Source: Leisingera sp. ANG-M7 (GTDB lineage: Bacteria > Pseudomonadota > Alphaproteobacteria > Rhodobacterales > Rhodobacteraceae). Taken from it: a stretch of DNA of 64,000 nt. A program made the translations under genes and the position numbers. The stretch is taken from contig NZ_JWLI01000006.1 of NCBI RefSeq assembly GCF_000813965.1, positions 62,001-126,000 of the forward strand, given 5' to 3'. Positions 18,005 to 26,815 of the stretch are shown here, one piece after another (position 1 is the stretch's first letter; every line of letters starts with the position of its first letter). Below the pieces are notes generated by a model. It was not told where the DNA came from and searched no databases. It worked only from the letters and a program-made list of their open reading frames with translations.

Positions 18005-19303
18005 ATGGCACGCGACACCCTAACCGGAAGCCGGATCCGCGAACGCAGGCTGATCCTTGGCATGCGCCAGGCTGAACTGGCACGGGAGGCAGGGATTTCC
18101 GCCTCTTACCTCAACTTGATTGAGCACAACCGGCGCAGAATCGGCGGCAAGCTGCTGGTAGGCATAGCCGGGGTGCTCGGGGTCGAGCCGTCGATGCTCA
18201 GCGAAGGGGCAGAGGCGGCGCTGATCTCTACCCTGAGGGAGGCGGCAGCAGACAGCGGCGTGCCGGTGGCGGAACTGGACCGGGTCGATGAATTTGCGGG
18301 CCGCTTTCCGGGCTGGGCAGAGGTTCTGGCAGCAGGGCACCGCCGCATCGCCACACTGGAGCGCACAGTGGAAACCCTGTCGGACCGGCTGACCCATGAC
18401 CCCAATCTGGCCGCCTCGGTGCATGAGGTGCTGTCAACTGCTGCCGCGATCCGCTCCACCGCCTCAATCCTAGCGGAAACCGGTGAATTGGAACCGGAAT
18501 GGCGGGACCGTTTCCACAAGAACCTGAACCAAGACTCGCTGCGCTTGTCCGAAAGCAGCCGGGAACTGGTGAGTTTTCTGGACGAGGACGGCATGGGTGC
18601 CGACCGCCGCGGCATGCCGCAGGAGGAGGCCGAGGCGTTTTTCCAAGGCAACGGTTTTCATTTCCCCGCCCTTGAAGATGGCTCTGCCACGCCCGAGGAT
18701 TTGGTGCGGGAAGCGCGGGACCTGACCGGCGGAGCGGCCCGCAGCCTCGCCCAGGCAGCGCTAGCGCAATACCAGACCGACGCGCGTGCGATGCCTCAGA
18801 AAGCACTGGAGCAAGAGATTTCCGCAAGCGGTATTAACCCGGTCATTTTGGCGGGCCGGTTCAATTGCGGGCTGCCTACGGTGTTGCGCCGCCTCGCGGC
18901 GCTGCCGGAGGAGATGCTGGGCCAGGAGGCTGGGCTGGTGATTTGCGATGCCTCGGGCACGCTGTTGTTTCGCAAGCCGGTCACCGGCTTTGCGATGCCA
19001 CGCTTTGGCGCCTCATGCCCGCTCTGGCCGCTGTACACTGCCTTGGTAAACCCTCATGTGCCGGTCCGGCGCAATGTGGTACAGCATGGGCGCAATGCCG
19101 CGGCGTTTGACTGCATGGCCACGGCCTGGATGCAGAAACAGCCGGACTTTGGCGAAGATCCCTTGTACCGCGCCGTGATGCTGATCCTGCCCGGGGCAAA
19201 GGATGCAGAGGATCCGCAGCCGGTGGGTGCCAGCTGCCGGATCTGTCCGCGCCAGGCCTGTCCGGCGCGGCGTGAACCGTCGATCCTGAAGGAAGAGTTT
19301 TGA
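18005..19303 (+). CDS. ScfR-type XRE-family transcriptional regulator (HTH + DUF2083)
   Basis: This 432-residue regulator has an N-terminal XRE/Cro helix-turn-helix (residues about 8-62, RQAELAREAGISASYLNLIEHNRR) and a C-terminal DUF2083-type domain found in short-chain fatty acyl-CoA responsive regulators (ScfR: PccR, MccR, RamB relatives). The C-terminus carries a cysteine cluster, CRICPRQAC, also typical. Family members sense acyl-CoA or acetate status and control carbon-assimilation genes. The ATG at 18005 is chosen over one 11 codons upstream because MARDTLTGSRIRERR is the family start. It is divergent from the liv-type operon, the likeliest target along with itself. Confidence 0.88.
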   Translation: MARDTLTGSRIRERRLILGMRQAELAREAGISASYLNLIEHNRRRIGGKLLVGIAGVLGVEPSMLSEGAEAALISTLREAAADSGVPVAELDRVDEFAGRFPGWAEVLAAGHRRIATLERTVETLSDRLTHDPNLAASVHEVLSTAAAIRSTASILAETGELEPEWRDRFHKNLNQDSLRLSESSRELVSFLDEDGMGADRRGMPQEEAEAFFQGNGFHFPALEDGSATPEDLVREARDLTGGAARSLAQAALAQYQTDARAMPQKALEQEISASGINPVILAGRFNCGLPTVLRRLAALPEEMLGQEAGLVICDASGTLLFRKPVTGFAMPRFGASCPLWPLYTALVNPHVPVRRNVVQHGRNAAAFDCMATAWMQKQPDFGEDPLYRAVMLILPGAKDAEDPQPVGASCRICPRQACPARREPSILKEEF

Positions 19304-19395
19304 CACTCATGCGGGCAGGGGGCTAACCTGCGGAAAAATAACTGCGTGTCCGGGATGTATAGGCTGCTGGACCGCGCCGGGAGGAAAGACTGCTG

Positions 19396-19776
19396 ATGGG
19401 CAGGCATGTTGTTCTGATTGAAGACGAACCGAACATCACCGAGGCAATCCGGTTTCTGCTGATGCGCGACGGCTGGAGCGTGGATGCCCACACCGATGGA
19501 GCCACCGCGGTGGAGGTAATCCGTGACGCGGGGCCGGATCTGGTGATTCTGGATTTGATGCTGCCTGGCAAGAGCGGGCTGGAAATCGTGCGGGAGCTGC
19601 GGGCTGAACAAGGCATGCAGGGGCTGCCTGTTCTGATGCTGACTGCACGGGGCCAGATGCGCGACCGCGAAATGGCGGAAAAGGCCGGGGTCACCCGTTT
19701 CATGACCAAGCCGTTTTCCAACGCCGAGGTTCTGACTGCAGTGCGCGACTTGCACGCTCAGGCCGGGCAGGGATAA
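19396..19776 (+). CDS. CheY-like single-domain response regulator
   Basis: The 126-residue protein is a bare receiver domain with no output domain. The acidic pocket is Asp10/Glu11, the phospho-acceptor is Asp53 in VILDLMLP, with Thr83 and Lys105 (TKPF) completing the switch residues. It is followed 7 bp later by a small membrane protein gene and then by a symporter-histidine kinase fusion, so it is most likely the phosphorylation partner of that kinase. How it passes the signal on is not visible. Confidence 0.92.
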   Translation: MGRHVVLIEDEPNITEAIRFLLMRDGWSVDAHTDGATAVEVIRDAGPDLVILDLMLPGKSGLEIVRELRAEQGMQGLPVLMLTARGQMRDREMAEKAGVTRFMTKPFSNAEVLTAVRDLHAQAGQG

Positions 19777-19783
19777 CGCCGAG

Positions 19784-20125
19784 ATGGCGCTGGGGAGCGG
19801 TGAAGAGCAGGCAGGCACCCGAACGGAGCGCCAGACCTACCGCCGCCGCCGGCTGATGGACATCTCCCGGCTGCTGCCGGTTCTGGGCGCCTTGCTTTTG
19901 GCGCTGCCGCTGCTGTGGCCTGAGGCCTCGGCCCATCCGGCGGCTCGGGAAGGCGTCAGCATGTCAACGGCCATCATCTATATATTTGCGGTCTGGATCG
20001 GGCTGATTGCTGCCTGTTTCGTGTTCAGCCTGGCGGTGCAGCGGTGGGCCGACCATTGGACCGGCGGCGGAGCAGACAGGAGCAGCGCCGGAGACCAGCC
20101 TTCCGGCAGGGCGGAGGATAGTTGA
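19784..20125 (+). CDS. Small membrane protein of the sensor-kinase operon
   Basis: I do not recognise a named family. The 113-residue product has a basic N-terminus (RQTYRRRRLMD), a hydrophobic segment at about 27-47 ending in ASAHPAAREG, and a second transmembrane helix at about 61-83 (AIIYIFAVWIGLIAACFVFSL), then a polar tail. An alternative ATG at residue 25 would give a Sec-like start. Its stop overlaps the start of the symporter-kinase gene by one base, so the genes are coupled. It is probably an accessory subunit of that sensor. Confidence 0.7.
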   Translation: MALGSGEEQAGTRTERQTYRRRRLMDISRLLPVLGALLLALPLLWPEASAHPAAREGVSMSTAIIYIFAVWIGLIAACFVFSLAVQRWADHWTGGGADRSSAGDQPSGRAEDS

Positions 20126-22803
20126 TGGCCTCCCTGAATGTTCTTGCCTTCGTCTGTCTGGCTTATGTGGCCTTTCTGTTTTTCATCGCTTTCTGGGCCG
20201 ACCGCATGGCGACGCGGGGCAAAAGCGCGGCCTGGATGCGCTCGCCGCTGATCTACACGCTTTCATTGTCGATCTACTGCACCGCCTGGACTTTTTACGG
20301 TGCTGTTGGTTATGCGGCGCGCTCAGGACTGGAATTCGTGACCATCTACCTTGGTCCGTCCCTGGTGATGATCTGCTGGTGGTGGGGCCTGCGCAAACTT
20401 GTGCGGATCGGGCGCAGCCAGCGGATCACCTCGATTGCCGACCTGTTGTCCTCGCGCTATGGCAAGTCGAACCTGCTGGCGGCAGGCGTGACCATTCTGG
20501 CGGTGATCGGCGTGACGCCGTACATTTCCTTGCAGCTGCAGTCCGTTACCCTGTCTTTTGCAATCTTTGCCGAGGCCGATCCGCTGCGCGGTTACAATGA
20601 AACTTCGATCGTGTTCTGGGTTGCTGCGGGGCTGGCAGTCTTTGCGATCCTGTTCGGAACCCGCAACCTCAACGCTAATGAGCGCCACCACGGTGTGGTG
20701 ACCGCCGTTGCACTCGAGGCGATTGTCAAACTGGCGGCCTTGCTGGCGGTTGGAGTATTCGTGGTCTGGGGGATTGCCGGCGGCGTCGGCGAAACGCTGG
20801 CCCGCATCGATGCGTCGCGGATCGGGCAGTGGAATGTCGATGGCAGCCGCTGGGCCACGATCACCTTCCTGGCTGCTGCGGCTTTCATCTGCCTGCCGCG
20901 CATGTTCCAGGTGATGGTGGTGGAGAACGAGGACGAGCGCCATCTTCGGATCGCCTCCTGGGCGTTTCCGCTGTACCTGCTGCTGATCTCGATGTTTGTG
21001 GTGCCAATTGCCGTGGTCGGGCTGGACCTGCTGCCGGTCGGCTCTAACCCTGACATGTTCGTCTTGACGGTTCCGCTGCAGCAAGGTCAGCAGGGGCTGG
21101 CGATGCTGTCTTTCCTGGGCGGGTTTTCGTCGGCTACCTCAATGGTGATTGTGGCAGCGATGGCGCTGTCCACGATGGTGTCAAACCACATCGTGATGCC
21201 GGTCTGGCTGCGGCTGCAAAACCGGCAGGCGTCAGTGTCTGGGGACGTGCGCGACGTGGTGCTGCTGTCGCGGCGGGTGTCGATCGCTGTGATCATGGCG
21301 TTGGGGTATTTCTATTACCACCTCTCCGGCGGGGCCGCGGCGCTGGCGGCCATTGGCCTCATCTCCTTTGCAGGGGTGGCGCAGCTGCTGCCCGCTCTGG
21401 TGGGCGGGCTTTTCTGGCGCGGTGCCACCCGCAGCGGTGCCCTGGCGGGGCTGACAGTTGGTTTCGGGATCTGGCTTTACACCATGCTGCTGCCGGCCTT
21501 GGGCGGCGGGCTACTGCCGGAGCATATCCTGCGCCACGGTTTGTTCGGTCTCAGCTGGCTGCGGCCCGAGGCGCTGTTCGGAATCGAAGGCCTAGATCCG
21601 ACGGTTCACGCGGTGATGTGGTCGATGAGCCTGAATGCGTTGGTGTTCTGCCTGGTTTCTCTGATGAGCTTTCCCAGCCCGCTGGAACGTCTGCAGGGGG
21701 CGCAGTTCGTCAATGTGTTCGACCATTCTGCGGGTCCCCGCGGCTGGACCGGATCGGTGGCGCAGTGCGAGGATCTGATGATCATGTCGCAACGGATCCT
21801 GGGGGCGACAGAAGCGCAGGCATTCTTCCAGCGTGAGCGGATGCGGCAAGGCGGCCGCGGCCCGCTTCCGGAGCCGACACCAGCTTTCCTTGAGCGGCTG
21901 GAGCGGGAACTCAGCGCCTCCATCGGGGCGGCGGCGGCCCATGCGATGATCGGACAGATCGCTGGCGGCTCGTCGGTTTCGGTTGCTGACCTGTTGGCCG
22001 TGGCGGATGAAACCGCGCAGATGCTGGAATACTCCAGCCGCCTGGAGACGCAATCGGCGGAACTGTCAGCAACGGCGCGCAAGTTGCGGGAAACAAATGA
22101 GAAGCTCACTCAGATCTCTGAGCAGAAGGATGCCTTCCTGAGCCAGGTCAGTCATGAATTGCGGACACCGATGACGTCAATCCGGGCGTTTTCCGAAATT
22201 CTCCGCGATGCCGGGCAGCTTAGCCTGCAGGAGCAACGCCGCTACGCAGGAATAATCCATGACGAAACACTGCGGCTGACCCGGCTGCTGAACGATCTGC
22301 TGGACCTCAGCGTGCTTGAAAGCGGTCAGGTCAGCCTGAACATCACTGCGGGCACACTGTCCGAGGTGCTGGATCACGCCGTCGCTACCGCGCTTGCCGG
22401 CTCAGAAACGCCGCTGACGGTCCGGCGCAGCCCGGAGGCGGAAGGGTTCCGTCTGTCGTCTGATCTGGACCGGCTGGCGCAGGTGTTCATCAACCTGATC
22501 GCCAACGCCCAGAAATATTGCGATGCGGAGCAGCCTGAACTGACGGTCTCCGCCTCGGTGTCCGGGGGGCGGCTGCATGTCGATTTCACCGACAACGGCA
22601 GCGGGGTTCCTGCAGACGCCCAGCAGATGATTTTTGAAAAATTCGCGCGCGTTAGCCCGGAGCGGGCCGGTGGCGCCGGCCTGGGTTTGGCGATCTGCCG
22701 CGAGGTCATGCAGCGGTTGGGCGGTGATGTGTCCTATCTGCAGGAACACGGCGGTGGTGCCTTCCGGGTATCCTTACCTGCTGCGGGCGAAAAGGCTGCA
22801 TAA
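20125..22803 (+). CDS. Sodium:solute symporter-histidine kinase fusion (CbrA/CrbS-type)
   Basis: The 892-residue protein fuses an SLC5/PutP-like transporter domain of about 13 transmembrane helices (residues 1 to about 530) to a cytoplasmic kinase. After a linker region (about 560-660), the HisKA dimerisation box carries the phospho-accepting His677 in SQVSHELRTP. HATPase motifs follow: NLIANAQKYC (N box), DNGSGVP (G1) and GGAGLGLAI (G2). Relatives CbrA and CrbS sense or transport histidine, acetate or other carbon sources and control catabolic genes, including acs in some bacteria. This one lacks a C-terminal receiver; the separate CheY-like gene upstream may replace it. The ATG at 20125 is chosen over a TTG one codon before. 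Confidence 0.92.
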   Translation: MASLNVLAFVCLAYVAFLFFIAFWADRMATRGKSAAWMRSPLIYTLSLSIYCTAWTFYGAVGYAARSGLEFVTIYLGPSLVMICWWWGLRKLVRIGRSQRITSIADLLSSRYGKSNLLAAGVTILAVIGVTPYISLQLQSVTLSFAIFAEADPLRGYNETSIVFWVAAGLAVFAILFGTRNLNANERHHGVVTAVALEAIVKLAALLAVGVFVVWGIAGGVGETLARIDASRIGQWNVDGSRWATITFLAAAAFICLPRMFQVMVVENEDERHLRIASWAFPLYLLLISMFVVPIAVVGLDLLPVGSNPDMFVLTVPLQQGQQGLAMLSFLGGFSSATSMVIVAAMALSTMVSNHIVMPVWLRLQNRQASVSGDVRDVVLLSRRVSIAVIMALGYFYYHLSGGAAALAAIGLISFAGVAQLLPALVGGLFWRGATRSGALAGLTVGFGIWLYTMLLPALGGGLLPEHILRHGLFGLSWLRPEALFGIEGLDPTVHAVMWSMSLNALVFCLVSLMSFPSPLERLQGAQFVNVFDHSAGPRGWTGSVAQCEDLMIMSQRILGATEAQAFFQRERMRQGGRGPLPEPTPAFLERLERELSASIGAAAAHAMIGQIAGGSSVSVADLLAVADETAQMLEYSSRLETQSAELSATARKLRETNEKLTQISEQKDAFLSQVSHELRTPMTSIRAFSEILRDAGQLSLQEQRRYAGIIHDETLRLTRLLNDLLDLSVLESGQVSLNITAGTLSEVLDHAVATALAGSETPLTVRRSPEAEGFRLSSDLDRLAQVFINLIANAQKYCDAEQPELTVSASVSGGRLHVDFTDNGSGVPADAQQMIFEKFARVSPERAGGAGLGLAICREVMQRLGGDVSYLQEHGGGAFRVSLPAAGEKAA

Positions 22804-22887
22804 GACTTACCGGAATACAGAAGTTGTTAACCCCCTTTCGGTTAAAACCGGGGAAACGGGACGCGCAAGGGGCAGGTTAAACAGCCT

Positions 22888-24243
22888 ATGTCTGAAACAG
22901 AAGCAGCAGAGGCAGGCGGCGGCAGGCAAAGTGTGCTTGCACGCAAGCTGGCAGCGACGAAGGAAGGGGCTGGGGCGCTGACCAGTTCCCTGACCCTGAA
23001 GGCGTTGCGCCGTTCAGTCGCGCGCGCTGCCGCGGATCTGTGCAATCTGCCGATGGCGGTTTTGGCGGCTCGTCAGTCCAACCGGGCTTCCGAAGATCTG
23101 GCTGACCAGCTGTCGGATAAGGATCTTCTGGTGGTGCTTGACTGTCCGCAGGGGCGGTTGGGGGCTGCCAGCATGGATGCCGCCACTGTCACGGCGCTGA
23201 TTCAGCAGCAGACCATCGGGGCAGTCATCGGCAAGGCACCGTCTGAGCGCCATTACACCCCTACAGATGCCGCTATGACCGCGGACTTCCTGGAACGCAG
23301 CTTTGCCAAGGTTGTGGCAATGCTGGACGGCCAAGCGGACCAATCCCTGTTCTCCGGCTACAGATTCGGCGCTCAGGTTGAAAACGTGCGCAGCCTGGTG
23401 CTGGGCATGGAAGCGGATGACTATCGGGTGATCGAGCTGAACTTGGATCTGTCCTGCGGTGCCATGCAGGGGGTGATGAAGCTGATCCTGCCTGAACCCA
23501 CGGCGGAGGAATTACAAGGCGGCCAGAACAGCACCAATGGCCCGTCTCTTGGGGCCAGTCTCGATTCGATCCGGGCGGAACTGACAGCAGTCCTGTGTAA
23601 GATGCGGGTGCCGGTGCAGAAATTCGCCAGCCTGAAGATCGGCGATACCATTCCGCTGGATTCCGCGTTCCTCTATGAAACCGATCTGCTGACGATTGGC
23701 GGCAAGCCGGTGGCGCAAGGGCGTCTTGGCCAGATGAACGGATCGCGCGCGGTGCGCCTGAACCCGCCCAGGAACAGGCGGCCTGCAGACAGTAGCGCGG
23801 ATGCAGCGGCGTTCTCCGAAGGCGGCGGTATGCAGGCGTTGCCGGACGCGCCGCCTGCGCTGGATCTGGATATGGGAATCGCCGCGCAAGGGTTGCAGGA
23901 TCCTATGGATGACATGGGTCTCCCCGCGCTGGATTCTGGGCCAGCACTGGACGCCGGGGCGCTGGACGCAGGCGCCGGCGACGGGTTGCCCGCGCTTGGG
24001 GGCGAGGGAATGGATGACGCGCTTGGCGGTGGTCTCGGCGGGGAGATGGATCCAATGGGCCTGCCTGCGCTTGATGGAGACGGCGGGCTGAGCATGGATG
24101 GACTGGAGGGCGGCTTGCCGGATCTTCCTGATCTGTCCGACCTGCCAGACCTCCCTGCGGGGGATTTGGGTGACTTCCCGGCTGGCGGTGCAGACGAAAT
24201 ATCCCAGCTGGCAGGCTTGGAAAGCGCGTTGCCGGAAGGCTGA
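22888..24243 (+). CDS. FliM/FliN (SpoA)-family flagellar motor C-ring-like protein with acidic tail
   Basis: The 451-residue protein has a helical N-terminal part, a FliM-like middle region (about 50-200), and a SpoA/FliN C-terminal-type domain at about 225-290 (LTAVLCKMRVPVQKFASLKIGDTIPL, GGKPVAQGRLG). FliM/FliN proteins form the cytoplasmic C-ring that sets rotation direction. Unlike FliM it continues into a long tail (about 310-451) of low complexity, rich in Gly, Asp, Leu and Pro, with repeats of LPALD/LPDL. No other flagellar genes are near, so it could be a second C-ring protein or serve another secretion-like apparatus. It is preceded by a purine-rich site and sits 84 bp after the sensor kinase. 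Confidence 0.75.
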   Translation: MSETEAAEAGGGRQSVLARKLAATKEGAGALTSSLTLKALRRSVARAAADLCNLPMAVLAARQSNRASEDLADQLSDKDLLVVLDCPQGRLGAASMDAATVTALIQQQTIGAVIGKAPSERHYTPTDAAMTADFLERSFAKVVAMLDGQADQSLFSGYRFGAQVENVRSLVLGMEADDYRVIELNLDLSCGAMQGVMKLILPEPTAEELQGGQNSTNGPSLGASLDSIRAELTAVLCKMRVPVQKFASLKIGDTIPLDSAFLYETDLLTIGGKPVAQGRLGQMNGSRAVRLNPPRNRRPADSSADAAAFSEGGGMQALPDAPPALDLDMGIAAQGLQDPMDDMGLPALDSGPALDAGALDAGAGDGLPALGGEGMDDALGGGLGGEMDPMGLPALDGDGGLSMDGLEGGLPDLPDLSDLPDLPAGDLGDFPAGGADEISQLAGLESALPEG

Positions 24244-24513
24244 GGCTGCCTCCAGAGACACCGCCGATCCTGAACAGCACATTTCTGTTTCCTGCCGGGC
24301 TTGTCAGTCCGGCTTGGCTTCTCACCCTGACTTTGCGGTGACACAGGTGATGGTTGTGCCCGGTTACTATAAGCGTCAGCCTAGCCGGTGATGACGTAAA
24401 GTGCGGCCGGGAACCGATGCGAAGAATTGGCCGGTAAACGGCCGATATCAGTTGTTTCCAAGGGGAAGCTGTACCGCATCGCGGTCCGTCCTTCTGCTCC
24501 TGGACTTCCCCAA
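24244..24513. other. Intergenic region between convergent genes; one small hairpin
   Basis: I see no gene in these 270 bases. The only clear structure is GGCCG-GTAAA-CGGCC around 24433-24447, with no T run on either side. It lies between the convergent FliM/FliN-like and DUF442 genes. Confidence 0.4.
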
Positions 24514-24939
24514 TTAGTTGCCCGCCAGAGAAACAAGGGCCGGGCGCAGGCCGTCCAGCTGATACCCCGCGGCTTGTGTTTTCTGCAGGATCTCGTCGGG
24601 TGCCATGTCGCAAGCCTGACCCAACGCCCAAACCACAGAACAGCGCGTGCCTGAGGCGCAGTAGGCAAGCACGGGGCCTTCGCAGCCCTCGTACAGTTCC
24701 CGCTGCAGGGCGACGTTATCCGGGGTCATGGTCTGATGGGTCAGCGGCAGTACCTCGAACCGCAGACCCGCTGCCTCGGTGGCGGCTCGGATGGCTTCCG
24801 CCTGATGGCTGGGCGGGACTTCCTCGTCCGGGCGGTTGCAGATCACAGTTTTGTAACCGGCATCAGCAATGGCGGGCAGGTCCTCGGCAGAGATCTGCGG
24901 CGAGACCGAATAGCGGGGGGTGATTACGCGTGCATCCAT
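24514..24939 (-). CDS. TIGR01244/DUF442-family sulfur transferase (phosphatase-like fold)
   Basis: The 141-residue protein is the DUF442 domain often fused or linked to persulfide dioxygenases. It shows the protein-tyrosine-phosphatase-like active loop C-A-S-G-T-R (Cys94 to Arg99) and the start VITPRYSVSPQISAEDLPAIADAGYKTVI-type strand-helix. Family members act in sulfide detoxification, probably as thiosulfate- or persulfide-handling sulfurtransferases. It is the last gene of an operon with two YeeE/YedE membrane proteins and an MBL hydrolase; 11 bp separate it from the preceding gene. Confidence 0.9.
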   Translation of the reverse strand: MDARVITPRYSVSPQISAEDLPAIADAGYKTVICNRPDEEVPPSHQAEAIRAATEAAGLRFEVLPLTHQTMTPDNVALQRELYEGCEGPVLAYCASGTRCSVVWALGQACDMAPDEILQKTQAAGYQLDGLRPALVSLAGN

Positions 24940-24950
24940 GGCCTGAGTCT

Positions 24951-25385
24951 TTACGCGTTTGCTGCCGCACGGTCCAGATGCCGGCTGAACCAGGGCGCGG
25001 CCATCATGCCGCAGGCCATTGCGGTAAAGAACAGCAAGCCCTGCCAGCCGTTGTAGCTTAGCGAAGCCATGGCAGGACCGGGGCAGAGGCCCGCAAGGCC
25101 CCAGCCGGCGCCGAACAGCACAGACCCCAGAACCAGCCGCCGGTCCAGTTCCTGGTGCGGCGCGGCAGGGAAGCTGCCGCCTGCCGCAGGCCTGCGCCCG
25201 GCAGTCAGCCGCCAAGCCACGGCCATCGGTATGAGCGCGCCACCCATCACGAAGGCCAGCGTGGGATCCCAATTTCCGAAGATATCCAGCCAGCCTTGCA
25301 CCTTGGCGGTGTCGGTCATCCCCGACAGCATAAGGCCGGTGCCGAACAGCCCGCCAGCGCAAAGTGCCGAAAGAATACGCAGCAT
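24951..25385 (-). CDS. YeeE/YedE-family membrane protein, second half-unit
   Basis: The 144-residue integral membrane protein has four hydrophobic segments and the GAGWGLAGLCPGPA motif near residues 92-105, whose cysteine is conserved in YeeE/YedE sulfur-compound transporters. Full-length YeeE carries two such halves in one chain; here they are encoded by two genes whose stop and start overlap by one base (TGATG). The pair presumably forms one transporter for thiosulfate or another sulfur species. Confidence 0.9.
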   Translation of the reverse strand: MLRILSALCAGGLFGTGLMLSGMTDTAKVQGWLDIFGNWDPTLAFVMGGALIPMAVAWRLTAGRRPAAGGSFPAAPHQELDRRLVLGSVLFGAGWGLAGLCPGPAMASLSYNGWQGLLFFTAMACGMMAAPWFSRHLDRAAANA

Positions 25386-25816
25386 CAGATTACTCCCATA
25401 AGCTGGCGCAGAACCGCCAGCGTCAGAATTCCGGCCAGCATGAAGACGCCAGTTGCCGCGATGCCACGCAGGGAGAGCCGGGAAATGCCGCAGACGCCGT
25501 GGCCGGAGGTGCAGCCATTGGCAATGCGTGTGCCGATGCCCACCAGAAGCCCCGCGCCAATCAGCACCGCTGCATTGTTCGTTACATGGGTATCCGGTGC
25601 GTGTCCCGTAGAAAATGCGATCAGAAGCGGTACCAGTACGACGCCGCCAATGAAGGCGATGCGCTCTGCTGCATTGGACCGCCCGCTGCCATCCAGCAAC
25701 CCGCCCAGGATACCGCTGGCTCCCATGATGCGGCCATTGCCCAGAAGGAACACCGCACCGCCGAGGCCAATCAGCAGCCCGCCGCCCAGGCCCCAGATCC
25801 AATCCACTTCCATCAT
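25385..25816 (-). CDS. YeeE/YedE-family membrane protein, first half-unit
   Basis: The 143-residue protein has four hydrophobic segments and the GTRIANGCTSGHGVCGISRLS motif with two cysteines, the N-terminal-half signature of YeeE/YedE. These proteins move thiosulfate or sulfur equivalents across the inner membrane. It overlaps the second half gene by one base and follows the MBL gene by 19 bp. An ATG one codon inside is an equal start candidate. Confidence 0.9.
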   Translation of the reverse strand: MMEVDWIWGLGGGLLIGLGGAVFLLGNGRIMGASGILGGLLDGSGRSNAAERIAFIGGVVLVPLLIAFSTGHAPDTHVTNNAAVLIGAGLLVGIGTRIANGCTSGHGVCGISRLSLRGIAATGVFMLAGILTLAVLRQLMGVI

Positions 25817-25835
25817 GCTGCTCTGCCTTGTCTGT

Positions 25836-26699
25836 CTAAATTTTGTTGACCGGAATCTTGAGGAACACGTCGCCCTGTTCGTCTGGCTCGGGCATCTGGC
25901 CCGCCCGCATGTTGACCTGCAGCGACGGCAGGATCAGGCGCGGCATGCCCAGCGTCGCGTCCCGGGCGTCGCGCATCTTGACAAACTCCTCGATGCTGCG
26001 GCCCGCGCCTACATGCACATTCAGTGCTTTCTGTTCGCCAACAGTGGTCTCCCAAGCGAATTCATCGCGCCCCGGGGCCTTGTAGTCGTGGCCGACAAAC
26101 ACACGGGTTTCATCTGGCAGCGTCAGGATCTTCTGGATCGAGTTAAAAAGATCCGAAGAGGAACCGCCGGGGAAATCACATCGGGCCGTGCCAAAGTCCG
26201 GCATGAACAGCGTGTCGCCGACAAAGGCCGCATCCCCGATCACATAAGTGAGGCAGGCCGGCGTATGGCCGGGCGTGTGCAGAACCTCGCCGCGCATCTG
26301 CCCGATCATGAAACTGTCGCCCTCGCGGAACAGCCGGTCGAATTGGCTGCCATCGCGCTGAAACGCGGTACCTTCGTTGAACACTTTGCCGAAAGTGTCC
26401 TGCACCACGGTGATCTGCTCGCCTATGCCTATCTTACCGCCCAGCTGTTCCTGCAAATAGGGTGCCGCAGACAGGTGATCGGCATGCACATGGCTCTCCA
26501 GGATCCACTCAGCACGCAGGTTCTCAGACTTGATCCAAGCGATGACCGCATCTGCAGATGCGGTGCAGGTGCGCCCCGCAGCCTGATCGAAGTCCAGGAC
26601 CGAATCGATGATGGCGCAGGCGGATCCCTCCGGTTCACGCACCACATACGAGACGGTGTTGGTGGCTTCGTCGAAAAAGGCTTTGACGGCGGGGGTCAT
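25836..26699 (-). CDS. Persulfide dioxygenase-like MBL-fold hydrolase (ETHE1/Blh type)
   Basis: The 287-residue protein has the metallo-beta-lactamase metal motif HVHADH (His70, His72, Asp74, His75), then HTPGHTPACLTY and VFVGHDY with further metal ligands. The GTARCDFPGG segment is typical of the persulfide dioxygenase/Blh group, whose iron enzymes oxidise glutathione persulfide to sulfite. GGGAG lies 8 nt before the ATG at 26699; the ATG 10 codons upstream has no such site. It heads the sulfide operon with YeeE/YedE and DUF442. Confidence 0.92.
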   Translation of the reverse strand: MTPAVKAFFDEATNTVSYVVREPEGSACAIIDSVLDFDQAAGRTCTASADAVIAWIKSENLRAEWILESHVHADHLSAAPYLQEQLGGKIGIGEQITVVQDTFGKVFNEGTAFQRDGSQFDRLFREGDSFMIGQMRGEVLHTPGHTPACLTYVIGDAAFVGDTLFMPDFGTARCDFPGGSSSDLFNSIQKILTLPDETRVFVGHDYKAPGRDEFAWETTVGEQKALNVHVGAGRSIEEFVKMRDARDATLGMPRLILPSLQVNMRAGQMPEPDEQGDVFLKIPVNKI

Positions 26700-26726
26700 C
26701 AGGTGCTCTCCCTTGGGTTTGCAATT

Positions 26727-26748
26727 CATATAACGATTTAAGAATATG
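26727..26748. promoter_or_regulatory. AT-rich imperfect dyad upstream of the sulfide operon
   Basis: The dyad CATAT-N12-ATATG sits in a short AT-rich block inside GC-rich DNA, just upstream of the persulfide dioxygenase-like gene. BigR/SqrR-type repressors bind AT-rich dyads in front of such operons, so it is a candidate operator. The arms are short and the assignment is positional. Confidence 0.3.
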
Positions 26749-26801
26749 TTTCAAGCCTGCCTGCGGGCGGGATTGAAAGGCTGCTGAATCATCGCTTGCA
26801 T

Positions 26802-26815
26802 CTGATTCAAGTCAA
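26802..26815. promoter_or_regulatory. FnrL/Crp-type box candidate
   Basis: CTGATTCAAGTCAA differs from the FNR consensus TTGAT-N4-ATCAA at one position in each half. Such degenerate boxes are common FnrL or Dnr sites in Rhodobacteraceae. It lies 170-190 bp before the small gene at 26989, and about 110 bp upstream of the divergent sulfide operon start. Confidence 0.35.
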
